From contig JAALGY010000008.1 in the NCBI GenBank assembly GCA_032358165.1, positions 310,001-374,000 on the forward strand: a stretch of 64,000 nt of DNA. The letters run 5' to 3'. This DNA is from Diplosphaera chodatii (lineage: Eukaryota > Chlorophyta > Trebouxiophyceae > Prasiolales > Stichococcaceae). Of this stretch, positions 1 through 12,726 are shown piece by piece (position 1 is the first letter of the stretch; each line of letters begins with the position of its first letter). A program made the translations under genes and the position numbers. The notes under the pieces are model-generated. The model was not told where the DNA came from. It ran no database searches and saw nothing but the letters and a program-made list of their open reading frames with translations.

Positions 1-3000
1 GAGGTGCTTTGAGAGGCCATGACGACTTCAACCGTACCAGCCACCCAGCCACGCTGCAGACTACATGCTGTGAAGATGACAGCTCATGCTGCACTCAAAC
101 ATCAACATGAATATGCGTGGCTGCTGCGGACAGAATAGCCAGGAATCCGTACCTCCCAGGCGCTGCACTTGATGACGTCGATGCCGCCGATGACCTCCCC
201 CTCCAGCTTGGAGCGCTCGTCCGTCTGGCTCAGCGCCTGCTTCAGGAGCCTCGCGCTCTGCCGCACCAGCAGCGCCTGCATGGGGAATCAGAGCCACTCA
301 GTAAGTAGCCTGTGAGTAGGGAAGGAGCAGCGCCCATGTCTGATCGATCACATACCGGCAATCCCCTCGTTGGTTGAGCAGTGAGATACCTCGCCCTGTA
401 TACGAATCAGTTCCTTGACGCACTGTCAAGCGCTGTATGTGTTGAAGCGGGCCGGGAAAGCAATCGCGAGTTTCGCACCTGGACGGGCATCATGAGGATG
501 AGCACGGCAATGGCCGTGAAGCTGGCCCATCCCAGCTGGAAGTACAGCATGGTCATGGCCCCTGCATGAAGGATCACGAGCTCAGCAGCATCACGCTTGC
601 AGGATGTTCCAGATGCAGTCATGGGCAACACAGCAAGGCAGTGTGATCAAGATGCTGAGCAGCAGAGGAGCAAGCTGTGCACGCAGGTCATGACTGAGTG
701 CACGCTTGGGGCATGGGAGCATACCAACAATACGGACGGGCGACGAGATGAGCCCCAGGCCGCTGGTGGACAGCTGGTAGATGGTCTCTGCGTCTGACGT
801 CACATGGCTGAAGATGCGGCCGCTTGAGAACTGCGCCCGTGCGGATGGTGTAAGGTATAGGATCTGCGGCAGCAACAGCACTTCCTTGCCAAGTGTTTTG
901 GAAGGCGCTGACATGCAGGACAGGCAGACCACTGGCAGAGGAAGCGGGGTGCAGGTGGCTCTGCTCAGCCCTGCGGTGTAGATCCTCCACGCAAACATGA
1001 TTGCCGGTACAAGGAGAATGTTCTGGTCTGCGATCTAGCTCGCACACACCTTGCGGAACACCTCGTGGGTGAGGACACCCCGCAGCCTGAACCCCGCACG
1101 GACCACGCGCTGGAAGTGCTGGTTGTCGCACAGACTTCCCGTCACCAGACCCAGCAGCATCATGGTGGCGTACGTGTACCCCTTGACCTGTATGCAAAAA
1201 AGAGCATATTCAGCACGCAGCGTTTGACTGGCAGTCTGGTCGCCTAGGCGATGACAAAAGAGGCTGGCCTCATGAGAGGACCGCAAGTGAGGAGAGTGGC
1301 ATGTTGACGTAAGCTCTATGCTGTGTACGACCACGACCTATGCGACCACGAGCTTGCACTGCAATAGGTGGAACCTGCGATCCGCCGACTTGGATGACGT
1401 CCAGCAGCTTGTTGAGAAAGAACGGCCCGACGAATTGCGCGCCGTCGTTCATCAGCTTGAAGGGCACCGCCGTCAGGAACAGCCACCACACCGTCCGCCA
1501 GCACGCCAGCGCCTGCGGTGCAGTCAACGACATGCCATGTGATCACAAGGTCACCAGGAGAAGTACAGCATGGATCTACGTTTGAATGCGAGTACATGTG
1601 ACAGTATGGTCATGCTGTCTTCAGCACCCAGTCCAAGATGATGTGCTCGACAGTGCGGCGTTCTGGCACAGGCAGTCCACGATTACATTCGTACCAACGA
1701 TGGCCCGCTGGGCTTCTCCAGCTCCTTGTGCCACTGGACTCGGAAGTCCTTCGACACCGCCTCCACCCTGTCATCCGGCGCCAGCCCAAAGATGTCCTCC
1801 GCCTCCAGCGGCTGCTTGTACCCCTGGCCATGGCATCAGAGACCGAAGCGTCAGCGTCAGCACCAGCGTCAGCACCTGCAGTTGCACAGGCGCCAGCAAG
1901 CATAGCCTTGTGCTGCGGGGTGGATGAGGCAACTCGTGTGCTGTGAGCTACATGCTATCGTCTCAGGGCACATCCTCAGCAGTTGAGCACCTGAACATCA
2001 GCATCCAGCGCATGCCTTCACGCCAACGACATTCAAAGCATTGCTGCAGATCCCTGCCAGCTGCAAGCTGCGGGGGGCGCCAGGCTACCTTTCGCATGAG
2101 CGCCGACATCCAGGAGAAGGTGGCGAGCGACAGCAGGTTGGCGCGCGCCTCGGGGTTGATGCTGTCCTCCTCGCCTGTAGGCGCATCGGCCAGCGGCTGC
2201 GCAGGCAAGGGGACATGCGTGACATGTGGGCAGGGACCTGGCACTGTAGCGTGCTGACATCGTGAACCCTGATACCCCGTCAGCACAGCAGCAGTGCCCT
2301 GCTGCTGAGCGCTTCATGCATGCAAGCAAGCTGCTGATACACAAACTGCAGCTGTCAGCACTAGAACACTGCTCGCCCACACGAAGTACAGCAGCAGTGC
2401 GCTTTACACTAAAACCGTGAAACAATGGATCGTTGCTGGTGGCAGCATAGCATCCCGGCTCTGCATCCTGCTTTCAAGCGGCAGCCTCACCAGGTAGCCG
2501 TCCTCGCGCGCCGAGTACAGCAGCAGCGCCCCGCGGGCGGGCCAGTGCCCCAGGCTGAGCGCCGCCAGCGCCGCCAGCGCGCCGCAGTATACGATGTACA
2601 GCCAGAAGAAGTAGTGGTGCTCCGGCGCCAGCCGCAGCACCAGCCTGCACTTACTCCAGGCGACGAGCATCCCACACAGCAGGACATGCCATGGGTGCCG
2701 TAAGGGAAAATGGGATCGTCCCTTCAGCATCGACAGCAGAAGGGGCAGCACCAGAGGGGCAGCATCGTCACACGCCGCTGCCAGCACACCCAGTCCTGTT
2801 CCTGAGTGCACCGACGCATCAACAGCTACATTAGGCCGCAGTCAACACGCTTGTGCACCTGAAGCGCGCCAGCTCAGCAGCCAGGATGAGCACCAGCGGG
2901 AAGCGGCGCATCCAGGTGTGTCGCGGCTTGTAGGCGCCCGACAGCTCGGCAATGAAGACCGCCGCCAGCAGCAGCCACGACACCGCCCCCAGCCCAAACC

Positions 3001-3947
3001 CTGCAGGCCAGGACTGGGTGCTTCATTGAACGGGAGTGCACGCTGCAGGCAGCACCTGACACCTGCGACTAGCCCTCTCGACAGGATAGGCTCCGATGCT
3101 CCCTTCCATGCAGCTGACACTCCAGAAGAGGCAGCAAGCCAATATTGCTACACAGACTGATCGACAGCAGCTGCAAGCCTGATGTGATGCATATACCCTC
3201 ACCAGCCCACTCGAAGGGGTCCACATGGTGGTCGTGGCGGCCGTGCTCTGGGATGAGCCGCGCCCCCGCAATGCGGCCCTGCAGCTGGAATAGCGTCAGC
3301 AGCAGCGCCAGCGTGCAGGCCGCGGCGCCCGCAATGTGCAGCCACCTGTCGCCACCCTGCAACTTGTACCTGCGGTGATGCAGCAGTGGATCTCGATGCA
3401 GCTGGCAAGGCCTGCCCAAAGGAGCAGGTGTTGCATTTGACACCCAACTGATGCAAGCTTCCATGCCAGCAAGCAGAACGTACGCACCTGTCTGAGCGCC
3501 GTGATCGCAGATGCGACAAACGGATGATGCACAGCACAATGGCTGTCACATATGCGGAGCCTGTTGCAGCAGTGGCCACTGTTGCACGTGTGCAATCCCA
3601 CCACCATGTGTCTGCTCGACGCAGCATGCTGTAGACACAGCGCCAGGCACAGGTGACAGGGGCGTGGGCACCGTACCCAGCAGGATGATGTCAAGGAAGC
3701 ACGGCGTGTAGCCGCCAAACCAGTTGTCAAACGTTTTCTCATATGGCCTGCAGCTCGGACGCGGGGCACCACACTGATGCAGAATGCTTCATGCTCCACG
3801 CATGTGTCATTTGCAAGCAGGTGTGCTGTACAGATGTCACAGTGCAAGGAGCGTTACGGCCTACCGGGGGTGGCAGAAGCCATTGAGGAAGTGGTGTGGC
3901 ACCGACAAAGCCACGCCAAGCGCAGTGTTGGCTGCATGCAACGCCAT
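1..3947 (-). CDS. ABCC/MRP-type ABC transporter, N-terminal 511 residues (cut by left edge)
   Basis: ABCC (multidrug-resistance-protein) transporters export glutathione or other conjugates across the vacuolar or plasma membrane. Thirteen exons join in one frame: 3947-3865, 3747-3677, 3560-3488, 3369-3203, 3000-2859, 2644-2491, 2196-2089, 1823-1695, 1512-1390, 1187-1050, 863-725, 561-479, 275-153. The N-terminus has the ABCC-like segment WFGGYTPCFLDIILLG, followed by several hydrophobic helices (TMD0). The L0 linker follows (ANLLSLATFSWMSALMRKG), then TMD1 with NDGAQFVGPFFLNKLLD, GRIFSHVTSDAETIYQL and SQTDERSKLEGEVIGGIDVIK, all typical of the first ABCC membrane domain. Both nucleotide-binding domains lie beyond the window, so substrate and membrane cannot be told. 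The start is the first ATG of the open exon at 3947. Bases 1-152 look intronic. Confidence 0.9.
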
Positions 3948-4905
3948 GGCTGACCTCTGCTGCCTGCAGACCGTCAGCTGCTGTCGAAGAGGTCTGTAAG
4001 CAGAGGGTTAGGGTATGCATCACGGCGGTGTACCATACTGAGCCTCAAACTGCCGCCACATGATACGCTCGGCTGCGCACACTACCCAACACTGGCGCTG
4101 GCACGTCCCGTACCTTCAGAGCTGAACGAAAGAGCTGTCTAGATGAAGACTCGTGTCGCAAGCGCAGCTGCGTATTGTCCCTGCAAAAGATCACCACCAA
4201 CTGATGACAGTGGTATGGGTGTGGAATGCAGCACGCATCAGCTCCTCCGCCCAGCACACGGCGCCGCCATCCGAGTGTGAGGAGTACTGGGGTGAGGCAG
4301 CAATGAGCCTTGCAGCGAATGGTCGAAGCGATGACAATCAATGGGCACTTGCACCTTTGTGTCGTGGCGAAAGCAACATCGACGACGTCACTTCAGGCAG
4401 TAACCGGCACAGCGGCAAGATGTCTGATAGGACAGCACATGTGGAGAAGCGGGCTGTGCTTGCACAACGCGAATGGACGCAGGCAGGACCGGAATCGACT
4501 GTGCGCCAGCAGGTGCCTCTGCGCTGGCATTATGTGATCTGAGGTCCAAACCGTGGATGCTGGGGGCGTAGATGCCGACCCACTTCGGTTGTTGCAATGC
4601 GGCTTTACAGTTGCTAAAACGCCCTTATAGCATCAGAAGTCCACTCAGATTGCTCTGTGGGCGGTCCCACAATACTCGAATCATCACAATCTTCGAATCA
4701 TCAAACTCGTCAACTTCACACCGCATCCCCAACGCATGCTGTGCCGCCGCTCGCTCTCATACTGAAACAAATGCCAACGCTGCCATTGTGCGCTGCATCA
4801 ATAGGCTACAACTGTTCCTGCTGCAATGTCTTCGGATCGATGTCTGTGGATAATGAGCGCCGCCCTATGTCTGCCCCGCTCCACACCCTTGTTGGTTGAA
4901 CTTCG
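3948..4905. other. Intergenic: ABCC promoter side and 3' flank of the MSP-A gene
   Basis: Both flanking genes are on the minus strand, so this holds the 5' flank of the ABCC gene and the 3' flank of the MSP gene. The part near 4600-4860 is more AT-rich. An 11-base sequence, TCGAATCATCA, occurs twice about 17 bases apart near 4678-4706. Open frames here show no splice-supported or recognisable protein. Confidence 0.5.
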
Positions 4906-7900
4906 TCAGACATAGTAGTACCCTGAACCGCCTGCTGCATTCCGGGCTGCCGCCTCAGCGCGGGTGGAGACGGCCTCGCCCAGCCGCTTGAAGAAGCCGC
5001 CCTTCTTGCGCGGCGCCGCCTGCCCAGCCGGCGAGCCTGCAGCAGCAGGACCCGGGGTACATCAGACGACGACCGCACGGCTTTGAGGTCGCTGTCCGGT
5101 CGTTGCTGCTGCCTCCTCATCCCAGCTGCCTGCTTGCTGTCGATGCCCTGGTGTACCAGCAGCCGTTGACCCTAGCTGCACAGTCCCTGCTGCAGCTGCA
5201 TGGCATGGGTGCAGCCATTGCAGGGCAGGTGCTGTAAGGCAGAGAGGTGCACATCCAGAATGTCACCCCCTCTGCACCCAGACTGAAGAGCAGCTGCTAG
5301 GCAAAGCCAAGTCCTGCTGCGAAACCAAGCCCACGTTTTGCCGAATTGCCACCCTTGGGCGGCAGGTCATCCAGGGCCGCAGCCACAGCAGCCCGCGCAG
5401 CAGCCACGGCAGCCCGCCTGGCTGCCGCCTCTTTGGGCGAAACCGGCTCAAGCAGCTGAGCACTGCCCATGTTGGCTGAGTCCTCGGGTGCGGGTGCCCC
5501 CTTCGCGGCTGGCTGCCGCCCGCTGCCGCTGCGCATGCTGCGCTTCGACGGCGCCTGCTCGATCGCCGAGGCGCTCTGGCTGCGCAGGCTGCGCCCCCTG
5601 CCCGCAAACCTGCTCTGGCTGCGCCCCGCATCTGCCGCTGCGGTGCCCGCTGCCGGTGGTGCTGCCCCCTCTGACACCCGAGACCCCGCACCTGCAGTGG
5701 CAGCCAGGCGCCCCACACATCCTGGCACTGAGGGCGTCTGGCGCAGCACGAGCCACGGCACCCCAGCTGAAATCGAGGAATGGGACCCCACCTGCGGGCG
5801 GGGTGGCCGCGGCGGCGGGGGCGGGGGCGCCGCCGGAGCGCTCGAACTCGTCGGGCCGCGGCGTCTGCACGGGCGAGCGCGGCGTGTCCGCCGGCGTGGA
5901 CGGCGCCTCGCTGTCCGGCGCCACCTGGAGATACATTCTGACACCTTTGTTTCAAGGTGAGCGTTGGTAGTGAGGATGTGTGGTGTCGAGATGATGAGCA
6001 GCAGATACGGCAGCTTGAAGAAGGCGACACAACACCGCACAACTCATCAGCATATCGGTCCAACATCTTGCACCAACAATGCATCGCACTCGCCCCTGGC
6101 AGACAGCCGGCGGCAGCAACCGGGGCTGACCAAAGCTCGGCGGCGTGCAGCGCCGAGCCCTGGAACCACGGGGTCGGAACCGCACCTGGCCGAGGCCGGG
6201 GGCCGCGCCGCCGCCGCCGCCGCCGCCGGAGATCGATCGCCGGGCGCTGGCGGGCCGCGCGGCCGTCGCCGAGTTCGCCCGCAGCCCCGGCTCGGCGGTG
6301 CCCTGCAGGGATGCGAGCCAGAAACTCCGGGCGTCGGCCAGTGCCGCAATATGGACAGTCGATGTGTTGGAACACCCTGCAGCGGTTTCGGTCTGCGTGC
6401 TGGAGGGGTGCTGCATTCGCATGCCGTCCTGCATATGCAGCGTCCCACTGCTGGACGGCAGTGCAAATTTCCGGACCGTTCTTTCATAGAACATGTTCAT
6501 CTGAGCATGGAGCCGGCCGCACCTGCAGGACGTGCGTCGCGGCGGCGAGCTCGCCGCGCGTGAGGCTCTGCTTGCCGGGCAGCAGCACGCGCACCGCGGG
6601 CCCCAGGCCCTCGGAGCCGCCGTCGGTGAGCGGCGTGGAGTGCGCGGGCGACGGCGAGCCGCCCGCCGCGCCGGCCCCCTCCTGCAGCACCTGCACCCCG
6701 CGCGGCGACGCCGAGGGCCCCGACGTCTGCCCGGACGGGTGCGACTGCACGCGCAGGAGGCAGCAGTGTCAGAAGGGGGCTGCAGCAAGGGGCGACTGCG
6801 ATGCAGCACTGCGTGCACTGGTCACCACCCCAGACGCCTGCTCTGCAAGACCCTTGGCGAGCCGCCAGCACAACACGCTTGCACGGGGCTGGTAGCTGGC
6901 GGCCTCACCAGCGAGGACAGCTCGCCGCTGGCGCCCGGGCCCATGCGGGAGCGGCCGCCCGCCGCCGCGACGGCGTTGGCCGCCGCGACCGCCTCATCGG
7001 TGCTGTGCCGCTTCCGCAGGTCGCCCTCGGCGGACGACCGCCGGCTGGACCGCAGCCGCTGGCCGCTGACAAAGGGCACGTTGCCGCCGCCTGTGCTGGT
7101 GGCTGGCACCCTGCAAGACAGCAGCATCCGATTGACATTTGCGGGATGTCGATGAGGCAATCACGACGCCACCAGCAGTGGATTGGGATGCACTACACCA
7201 GCTACCGCCGCAGTGCCAGTGAAGGCAGCGGAGCAATGCTGACAACTGTCAGCTAGAAACAGCAGCCGGGTGGCACCAACACGAAGGGTTTTGGTTCGAG
7301 AAACAAGCAGGCAGTGGCGGCACGCACCCGACGTCACGTGCGCCGTCCAGCGTGGCGCCCGGGTCCCCGGGCCGCGGCGACTCGAAGCTGCGGCGGGACT
7401 CCGGGCCGTTGGGGCGGGCGGCGCCCGAGCTGGGGCCCCCGCCGTAGCCGCCGGCCTCGCGGATGTAGGCCGCTGCGGCCTCGGCCGCGTACCCCGCCGC
7501 GGCGGCCGGGCTGTTGGAGTAGGGCGCCGAGTTGCGGGCGTAGTTGCCCGCCGGGGTGGCGTAGCCGGAGGACTGCCGCAGGCCGGAGTCCCGGGCGTAC
7601 CCAGAGTCCCGCTGGAAGGGCTCGGAGTCGCGGCCAGTGGAGTCGCGGGCGTAGCCCTGGTCCCGTGCCGAGTCCCGGGACAGGCCGGCGTCCCGCTCCC
7701 GGCTGGAGTCGCGGGCGAACTGGGAGTCCCGGGCCGAGTCCCGCGGGTAGCCGCCAGACTCCCGGCCGAAGGTGCCCGCTGCCGCTGCCTGCCGCAGCGC
7801 CCGCCTGCAGTGACAGCACAACGAACACCCCATTTGCAAACAGCACAGCAGCCAAAGGACCTGAACAGCGCTGTGCAGTTGCACGCAGCTGTGCACTGCT

Positions 7901-10900
7901 TTGCTGACATGGCTCTGTTGCGGTGGTGAGGGGAGCGTCGCACCTCTCGTTGTCCGCTCGGCGCTGGTGCTGGGTCGGCCCGCCGCCGCCAGCCGCCGCT
8001 GCAGCAGCGTGGAGCGCGGGCATGCTGGCTTCCAGCGCGCCGCTGTGGCGCCGCCCGCCCGAGCGACCGCTGCGGCGGGCGTACCTGCAGTGGCGGGGCA
8101 AGGTGGTGAGAGAAGGGTAGGGAGCGTTGGGAAGGTGTGCCTAGCCGGACGCGGAGCTCCTCATGTCTGTTGCGCGGCACTTGGTGCAGCTCATGACAAC
8201 TGGCGACGACTGGTGAGGCAGTGCGCCGTCAGAACATAAAATGTTGGAGCCAGCATGCACCACGCCAGCGCAGCCTCGGACGGCGGGGCAGCACAGCCCC
8301 GTGGGAGCACGACTGGTCACGCACCCCGACTCCTCGCCGGAGAAGCTGCCGCTGCGCGGCCGCGCCCGCGCCGTGGGGGGGCCGCTGCCGCCGCCGCCGC
8401 CGGGGCGCTGCCCGCCGCCGCCGCCGCCCACGCCGTACAGCGCCGCGCGGTCCGCGAAGGACAGCATGTGCGGGCCGGTGGGGGGGACCACCGCGCTGGC
8501 GGCGGTGGCGGCGTTGGCGGCCGCCATCTGGGCGCGCGCCTCCGCCAGCATGTTGGGCGCAAACGCCTCGTCCAGGTCGTCCAGGTCCTCCGCCTCCGCT
8601 AGGGCCGCCTGCAGCGCACACCCAGGTGATTAGCACTGACGCCGCCGTGAAAGCAGCTAGCCCTCAGGTCCTCCGCCTCCGCCCGGGCAGCCTGCAGTGC
8701 TGCAGTGTCCTGACGCCGGTGGCCACCGTGGATGAGGCAGGACAGACGCTCTGTGGTGGGGAGCTGCACCCAGGCGCTGCCGTGTGGACCAGGAATGCGA
8801 ATGGGGGAGCGAGCAGACGTCTAACTGCAACCACCGTAGCAGCAGCGGCAGCAGCAGCGGCAGCAGCAGCAGCACGCTGCTGAAAGCACACCTGCAGCTT
8901 AGCTTCGGGCTCGACGCCCCGCTCGGCGAGCTTGGCCTTGCGCTCCCTGACGCTGACCCGCACAGGCGTGACCTGCGCAGCACAGGATACGACGGGTGTG
9001 CATGCATGGCTGGCTTGCAATGCAGAAGACCCCAGGTTTGCAGCCTGGAGCTGTCTGAGTTTGCGCCACTCGGTGCAGGAGCTAAGAAGCTAAGAAGCGT
9101 GCTCATACCCCTGTTCAGACAAGCTACAAATGGGCCGACTTGTACACTGCTGAATCCTCAAGCTCGACCGCGCAGCCTGCCAGCAGTCAAGGGCATAGTC
9201 ATGACACAGGCGTCGTCAACTGGCAGAGGCTACGTGCACGGCAGTCGGGCGGCGCACCGTGCGGGAGCTGGCGCGCTGCTGGTGCTGCTCGGCGGCAGCC
9301 TCCGCCGCGAGCGCGGCCTCGCGCGCGGCCGCAAAGGTGGCGCTGACGCGCTTGGTGACGGCGGCGGGCGCCCCCGGCTGCGCGGGCGCCGGCGGCCGGT
9401 CGCCGGCGGGCGCCGCGGCGCCGTTGGCGGCGCCGGCCGCCGCCAGCGCCTTCGCCTCCGCCACCTCGGCAGCCAGGGAGTCCTCGCTGCTGGAGCCGGC
9501 GCCCTCTCCGCCACCGCCTGCGCTGCCTGCCTCCGCCGCCGCGCCGGGCCCCGAGATGCCCGCCGCCTGGCGGTTGGCGGCCGCTGCCTGCGCCGTGGCG
9601 ACCGCAGCGGGGTCCGCCGCCAGCCGGCTGACCTCCTGCAGGTCGCCCCGGTCCTCCGAGGCACCCAGGGACACGTCCTCCGCGTCCGACACGCTGAGGC
9701 TGCGGGCAACGGACGAGTGCGCCGAGCCGAAGCCCTGCGCCGAGCCGGGCGCCGTGAGCGTCGGCTGCCGGCTGAGCTGGACGCCTTCTGTCGGCGCCGC
9801 CGCGTCCGCTGCTTGCTGCCCGTCTGGCCCGGGCGCAAAGGCGTAGCGCTGCTGGTCGCCATTGGTCTGCACGTCCTGCGTGGCTGGCGAGGGGGAGCCG
9901 CTCTGGCCGGTGAACGGCGAGGCTGGGTACGACTCCTCCCCGCTTCTGTTCTGCTCGTCGTCACGCCTGCATGCCAGTGAACACAATGTTACTGCAGGGG
10001 TGCATCATGACAACAGGAGGTGGTTTGCAACTCGCAGAAGCCCAATGCCATGGCTGTGGGTGTGCCAGGCACCTGGAAGTGGGAAGCGCCTCCTCCCGGT
10101 CGTGTGGCGTGTGCAGCGCCGGATTGGACTCGCCAAGCTGCTGGGAGCTGCCCTCGCTGCTGCTGGGCGGCCGCTCGGAAGCTGTAAACAGCATACAGTC
10201 CATTGCATGCCAGCTGAGCTGCTGCGTGCTAACTGTCGAGGTCACTCTAGGTCTCTGCGTGCCAAAAGTCTACGCCACAGCCAGCCTATTCAATGCTCAC
10301 CGGCATCTGGGTCCCCAACATTCAGGAAGTCTGGGTGCTCCAGCCACTGCTCAACCTTCGACAAGACCTTCTGACCCTCGCCTGCATACACGGACAGCAC
10401 ACAGTGGTGCTCGCGGGTCGCGAATCTCAGATGTGTCGTGCTCAGGTCAGCATGCGCATGACAAGCGCAAGTGTGCACAGCTGCTGCACAATGACCTGGT
10501 CGGATGTGCACCTGAAGCGTGGTACATGTCGCCGACGAGATTGAAGGCGGCCCACATCTGCTGCGTCGACATGATCTTGTTGAGCACCAGCAGCTCGGCG
10601 AACTTGGTGAGGCAGGCCGCGTTGTGCGCGTGCTCCCGCTCCTCGTCGGCCATCATGCGCATGAGCGCGATGCGCACCATGCCCTCCCTGCAGCGTGTAG
10701 CTCACTTTTTGACACCTCACAGCCAGTGCCCCTGGCCGTGATCGAGTGCTTGCAGGCAGCGCAGTGCGCTTTCCAGTCTGCTGCCAATGGACGCATGCAA
10801 ACAGCTTGAAAAGGTCCGTACACATAGCCACATACCAGGGGGAGGTCTCCTCGCCGGTCTGTGCGCCAGCAGCCGCTGAGCTGTCCACAATCTCCTGGCA

Positions 10901-11766
10901 AGACGCAAGCATAGCCAGCCTCAGCAGAGACGCAGCAGCTGCCGCATGGTGGGCGCGTTCCTGGCATGATGCAGGTGCACCCTGCACATGTACATAGATG
11001 CGGGAGTGCAAGGTCGCAGCAACTCACCACATCGACCCCCATCTTGATGTCGCGCACCAGCCCCGCAAACAGCTTGAACAGGCTGCCGTCGAAGGCCTGC
11101 CCCTCCGCCAGCGGCATGTACTGCACCTGTGACAGTCATTTGACGGTGGCAAGGTCATGTGCAGGCACCGGGCTCCAGATCAGCACAGGTGGTTCTCATC
11201 ATGCTACCCTGCACACTGGATTCTGTCCTCCATGCATCCAATGGCTCCAGACTTCTGAGGACGAAACTTCGTGAGGCTCACAAACTCCTCAACTTGACAC
11301 TTGGCAGCGCTGGTGCTTCAGCAATGCGCTGGCAAGGCGCATCGTTCGTGTATGTTTGGCTGCCAGGAGCAGCAGACCTGGAAGCGGTCGCGGCGGCACT
11401 CGTCCACGCGCTGCGGGTCCGCCAGGTCCACCTTGGTGCCCAGCAGCAGGACCTGCACGCGCGCCGTCTCCCCCGCCTCCAGCGACCCGCTGTTGGGCCA
11501 CACCCGGTACGTGCTGCTGGCGGTCGTCTTGATCTGCGGTCGGCAAACAGACGAGTGTTTTGAGGTTGAATGTCCTCAAAGTCAACGGCACGGGGCGGTC
11601 GGAAAGGTGTAATGATAGCTGACTGGAACAGAGCAAGAAGGGCCCCCACCTTGAAGGCGACTCGCTCCACGGGGTCGGGGTTGAACAGCGTGAGCGTGAC
11701 AGGGGAGTCCGCCCCCACAGCCGCACGGAAGTGCAGCTGCTCGGGGTTGATCTGCAGGTCCATCAT
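4906..11766 (-). CDS. MSP (VAP-like) domain protein A, 1216 aa, with shared helical module and long disordered tail
   Basis: Eighteen exons give one 1216-aa frame: 11766-11650, 11533-11378, 11126-11028, 10894-10836, 10687-10512, 10381-10301, 10181-10073, 9966-9258, 8972-8892, 8608-8325, 8084-7944, 7804-7328, 7110-6909, 6744-6523, 6302-6186, 5924-5792, 5691-5335, 5036-4906. Residues 1 to about 115 form a major-sperm-protein fold as in VAMP-associated proteins (LQINPEQLHF, VAFKIKTTASSTYRV, CRRDRFQVQ). VAPs bind FFAT motifs at ER contact sites. Residues about 125-230 form a helical module (CLTKFAELLVLNKIMSTQQM) that I cannot name and that recurs in the divergent neighbour. The rest is Ala/Gly/Ser/Pro-rich and probably disordered, with an RDS-repeat stretch around residues 685-735. 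No transmembrane anchor is seen; the C-terminus is basic and possibly amphipathic (KKGGFFKRLGEAV) and ends GSGYYYV. Start chosen at the ATG just before the MSP fold. Confidence 0.85.
8667..8697 (-). repeat. Partial duplicate of an MSP-A exon start, inside the preceding intron
   Basis: On the minus strand this 31-base stretch (acceptor CAG plus the first 28 bases) repeats the acceptor and beginning of the exon that starts at 8608 (8614-8584), with about four mismatches. It has no usable donor before the real exon, so it looks like a decayed or decoy exon end. Confidence 0.55.
8838..8874 (+). repeat. AGC-type trinucleotide microsatellite in an MSP-A intron
   Basis: Runs of AGC interrupted by GGC lie in the intron between exons 8972-8892 and 8608-8325 of the minus-strand MSP gene. 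It is non-coding in the spliced model. Confidence 0.8.
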
Positions 11767-12726
11767 GGCTGCGCACGCCGGCCTGCGATCCCGCACCAGT
11801 GACGGTTTGAAGCCGGGCGTCACATGTGCGCGGTATTCACAAAGATGCACTGCATGCAGCGCTACATGACCGTTGCATCGGTCGTGCAGCCGTGGCAGAT
11901 GCTTTTCACACAAATGCAAAGCCCCTGATGCGTGATGAAGACTGAAGCTACCTGCAGCACCTGCGCTGCTCGCCGGCGGTGTTCAGCAATCCACACCCTC
12001 AGATGCGGCTGTTCTGGACGCAGCAGGCGCCACCTTGCGCGCTCGGCGCCGCCAGATGGCGCCTCTGCGCGGCTGTGGCGGCCGTGGCTGCTGGAGGGCC
12101 GTTGTCGGATGAGTAGGGCTGAGTAGCCTCCACTTGTTGGCTGACACACCAGGTGTGGTGATGCAGCCCCAAGGGCCGTGCCAGCCGGTCAAACCGCCCA
12201 CGAGCCGTCAGCCTTGAGCAGTGCTGCCGCTGGTGGGCTCAGCTGCTGTGGTGCACCCGGATTGTGCTGCCCGTCATCGTGGCAGGTTCAGTGCCCGTGG
12301 CAACCTGCCCGGCAGCCGGGCCGCTGCTGACTTGCGGGATCCATGAGCTGCTGGTCCAACACCCGTTGCAGCATCGCCAGCACGGCGCACAGCCGACGAG
12401 CACGCAGCCGCAGCTGCCCGTCAGGGTGTGTTACCAAATGCTCCGCATGTCCCGGCGTGGGGTCCGTTTTGTGTCAGACCAGCCACGGGGCTGCTGGCCT
12501 GGCTTCACACGCACCCAACCACGATGCACACTGCCCAGGTTGACACGCCTGCACGGCACGGCACGGCAGCAGGCTGCGCGCTGCGCCCACTGCTGGGCGC
12601 TGAAATCGGTGCGAGATCGGAAGCTTGAGGGGTCGGAACCCCTCGGAAACGAGGGCGCCTGGGCTTTGGCTTCCAAGCGCGTCGCTTGCGGGAAGCTTTG
12701 AGGCCCCGCGCGGCACCCGCTCGCTC
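11767..12726. promoter_or_regulatory. Shared 960-bp divergent promoter region between the two MSP paralogues
   Basis: Both MSP genes are read outward from this interval, so it must carry both promoters and 5' UTRs. It is GC-rich with no obvious TATA box near either start. A short CACGG tandem lies near 12555-12570. I see no gene inside it. A bidirectional promoter is inferred from gene order only. Confidence 0.55.

Noticed and set aside
5263..6818. Several overlapping long frames on both strands
   Set aside because: GC-rich shadows of MSP-A exons; only the spliced minus-strand frame keeps phase through all junctions.
8784..9980. Plus-strand open frame of about 400 codons
   Set aside because: Antisense to the large MSP-A exon 9966-9258; its protein is Arg/Gly/Ala low-complexity, and the minus strand has consistent splice phases.
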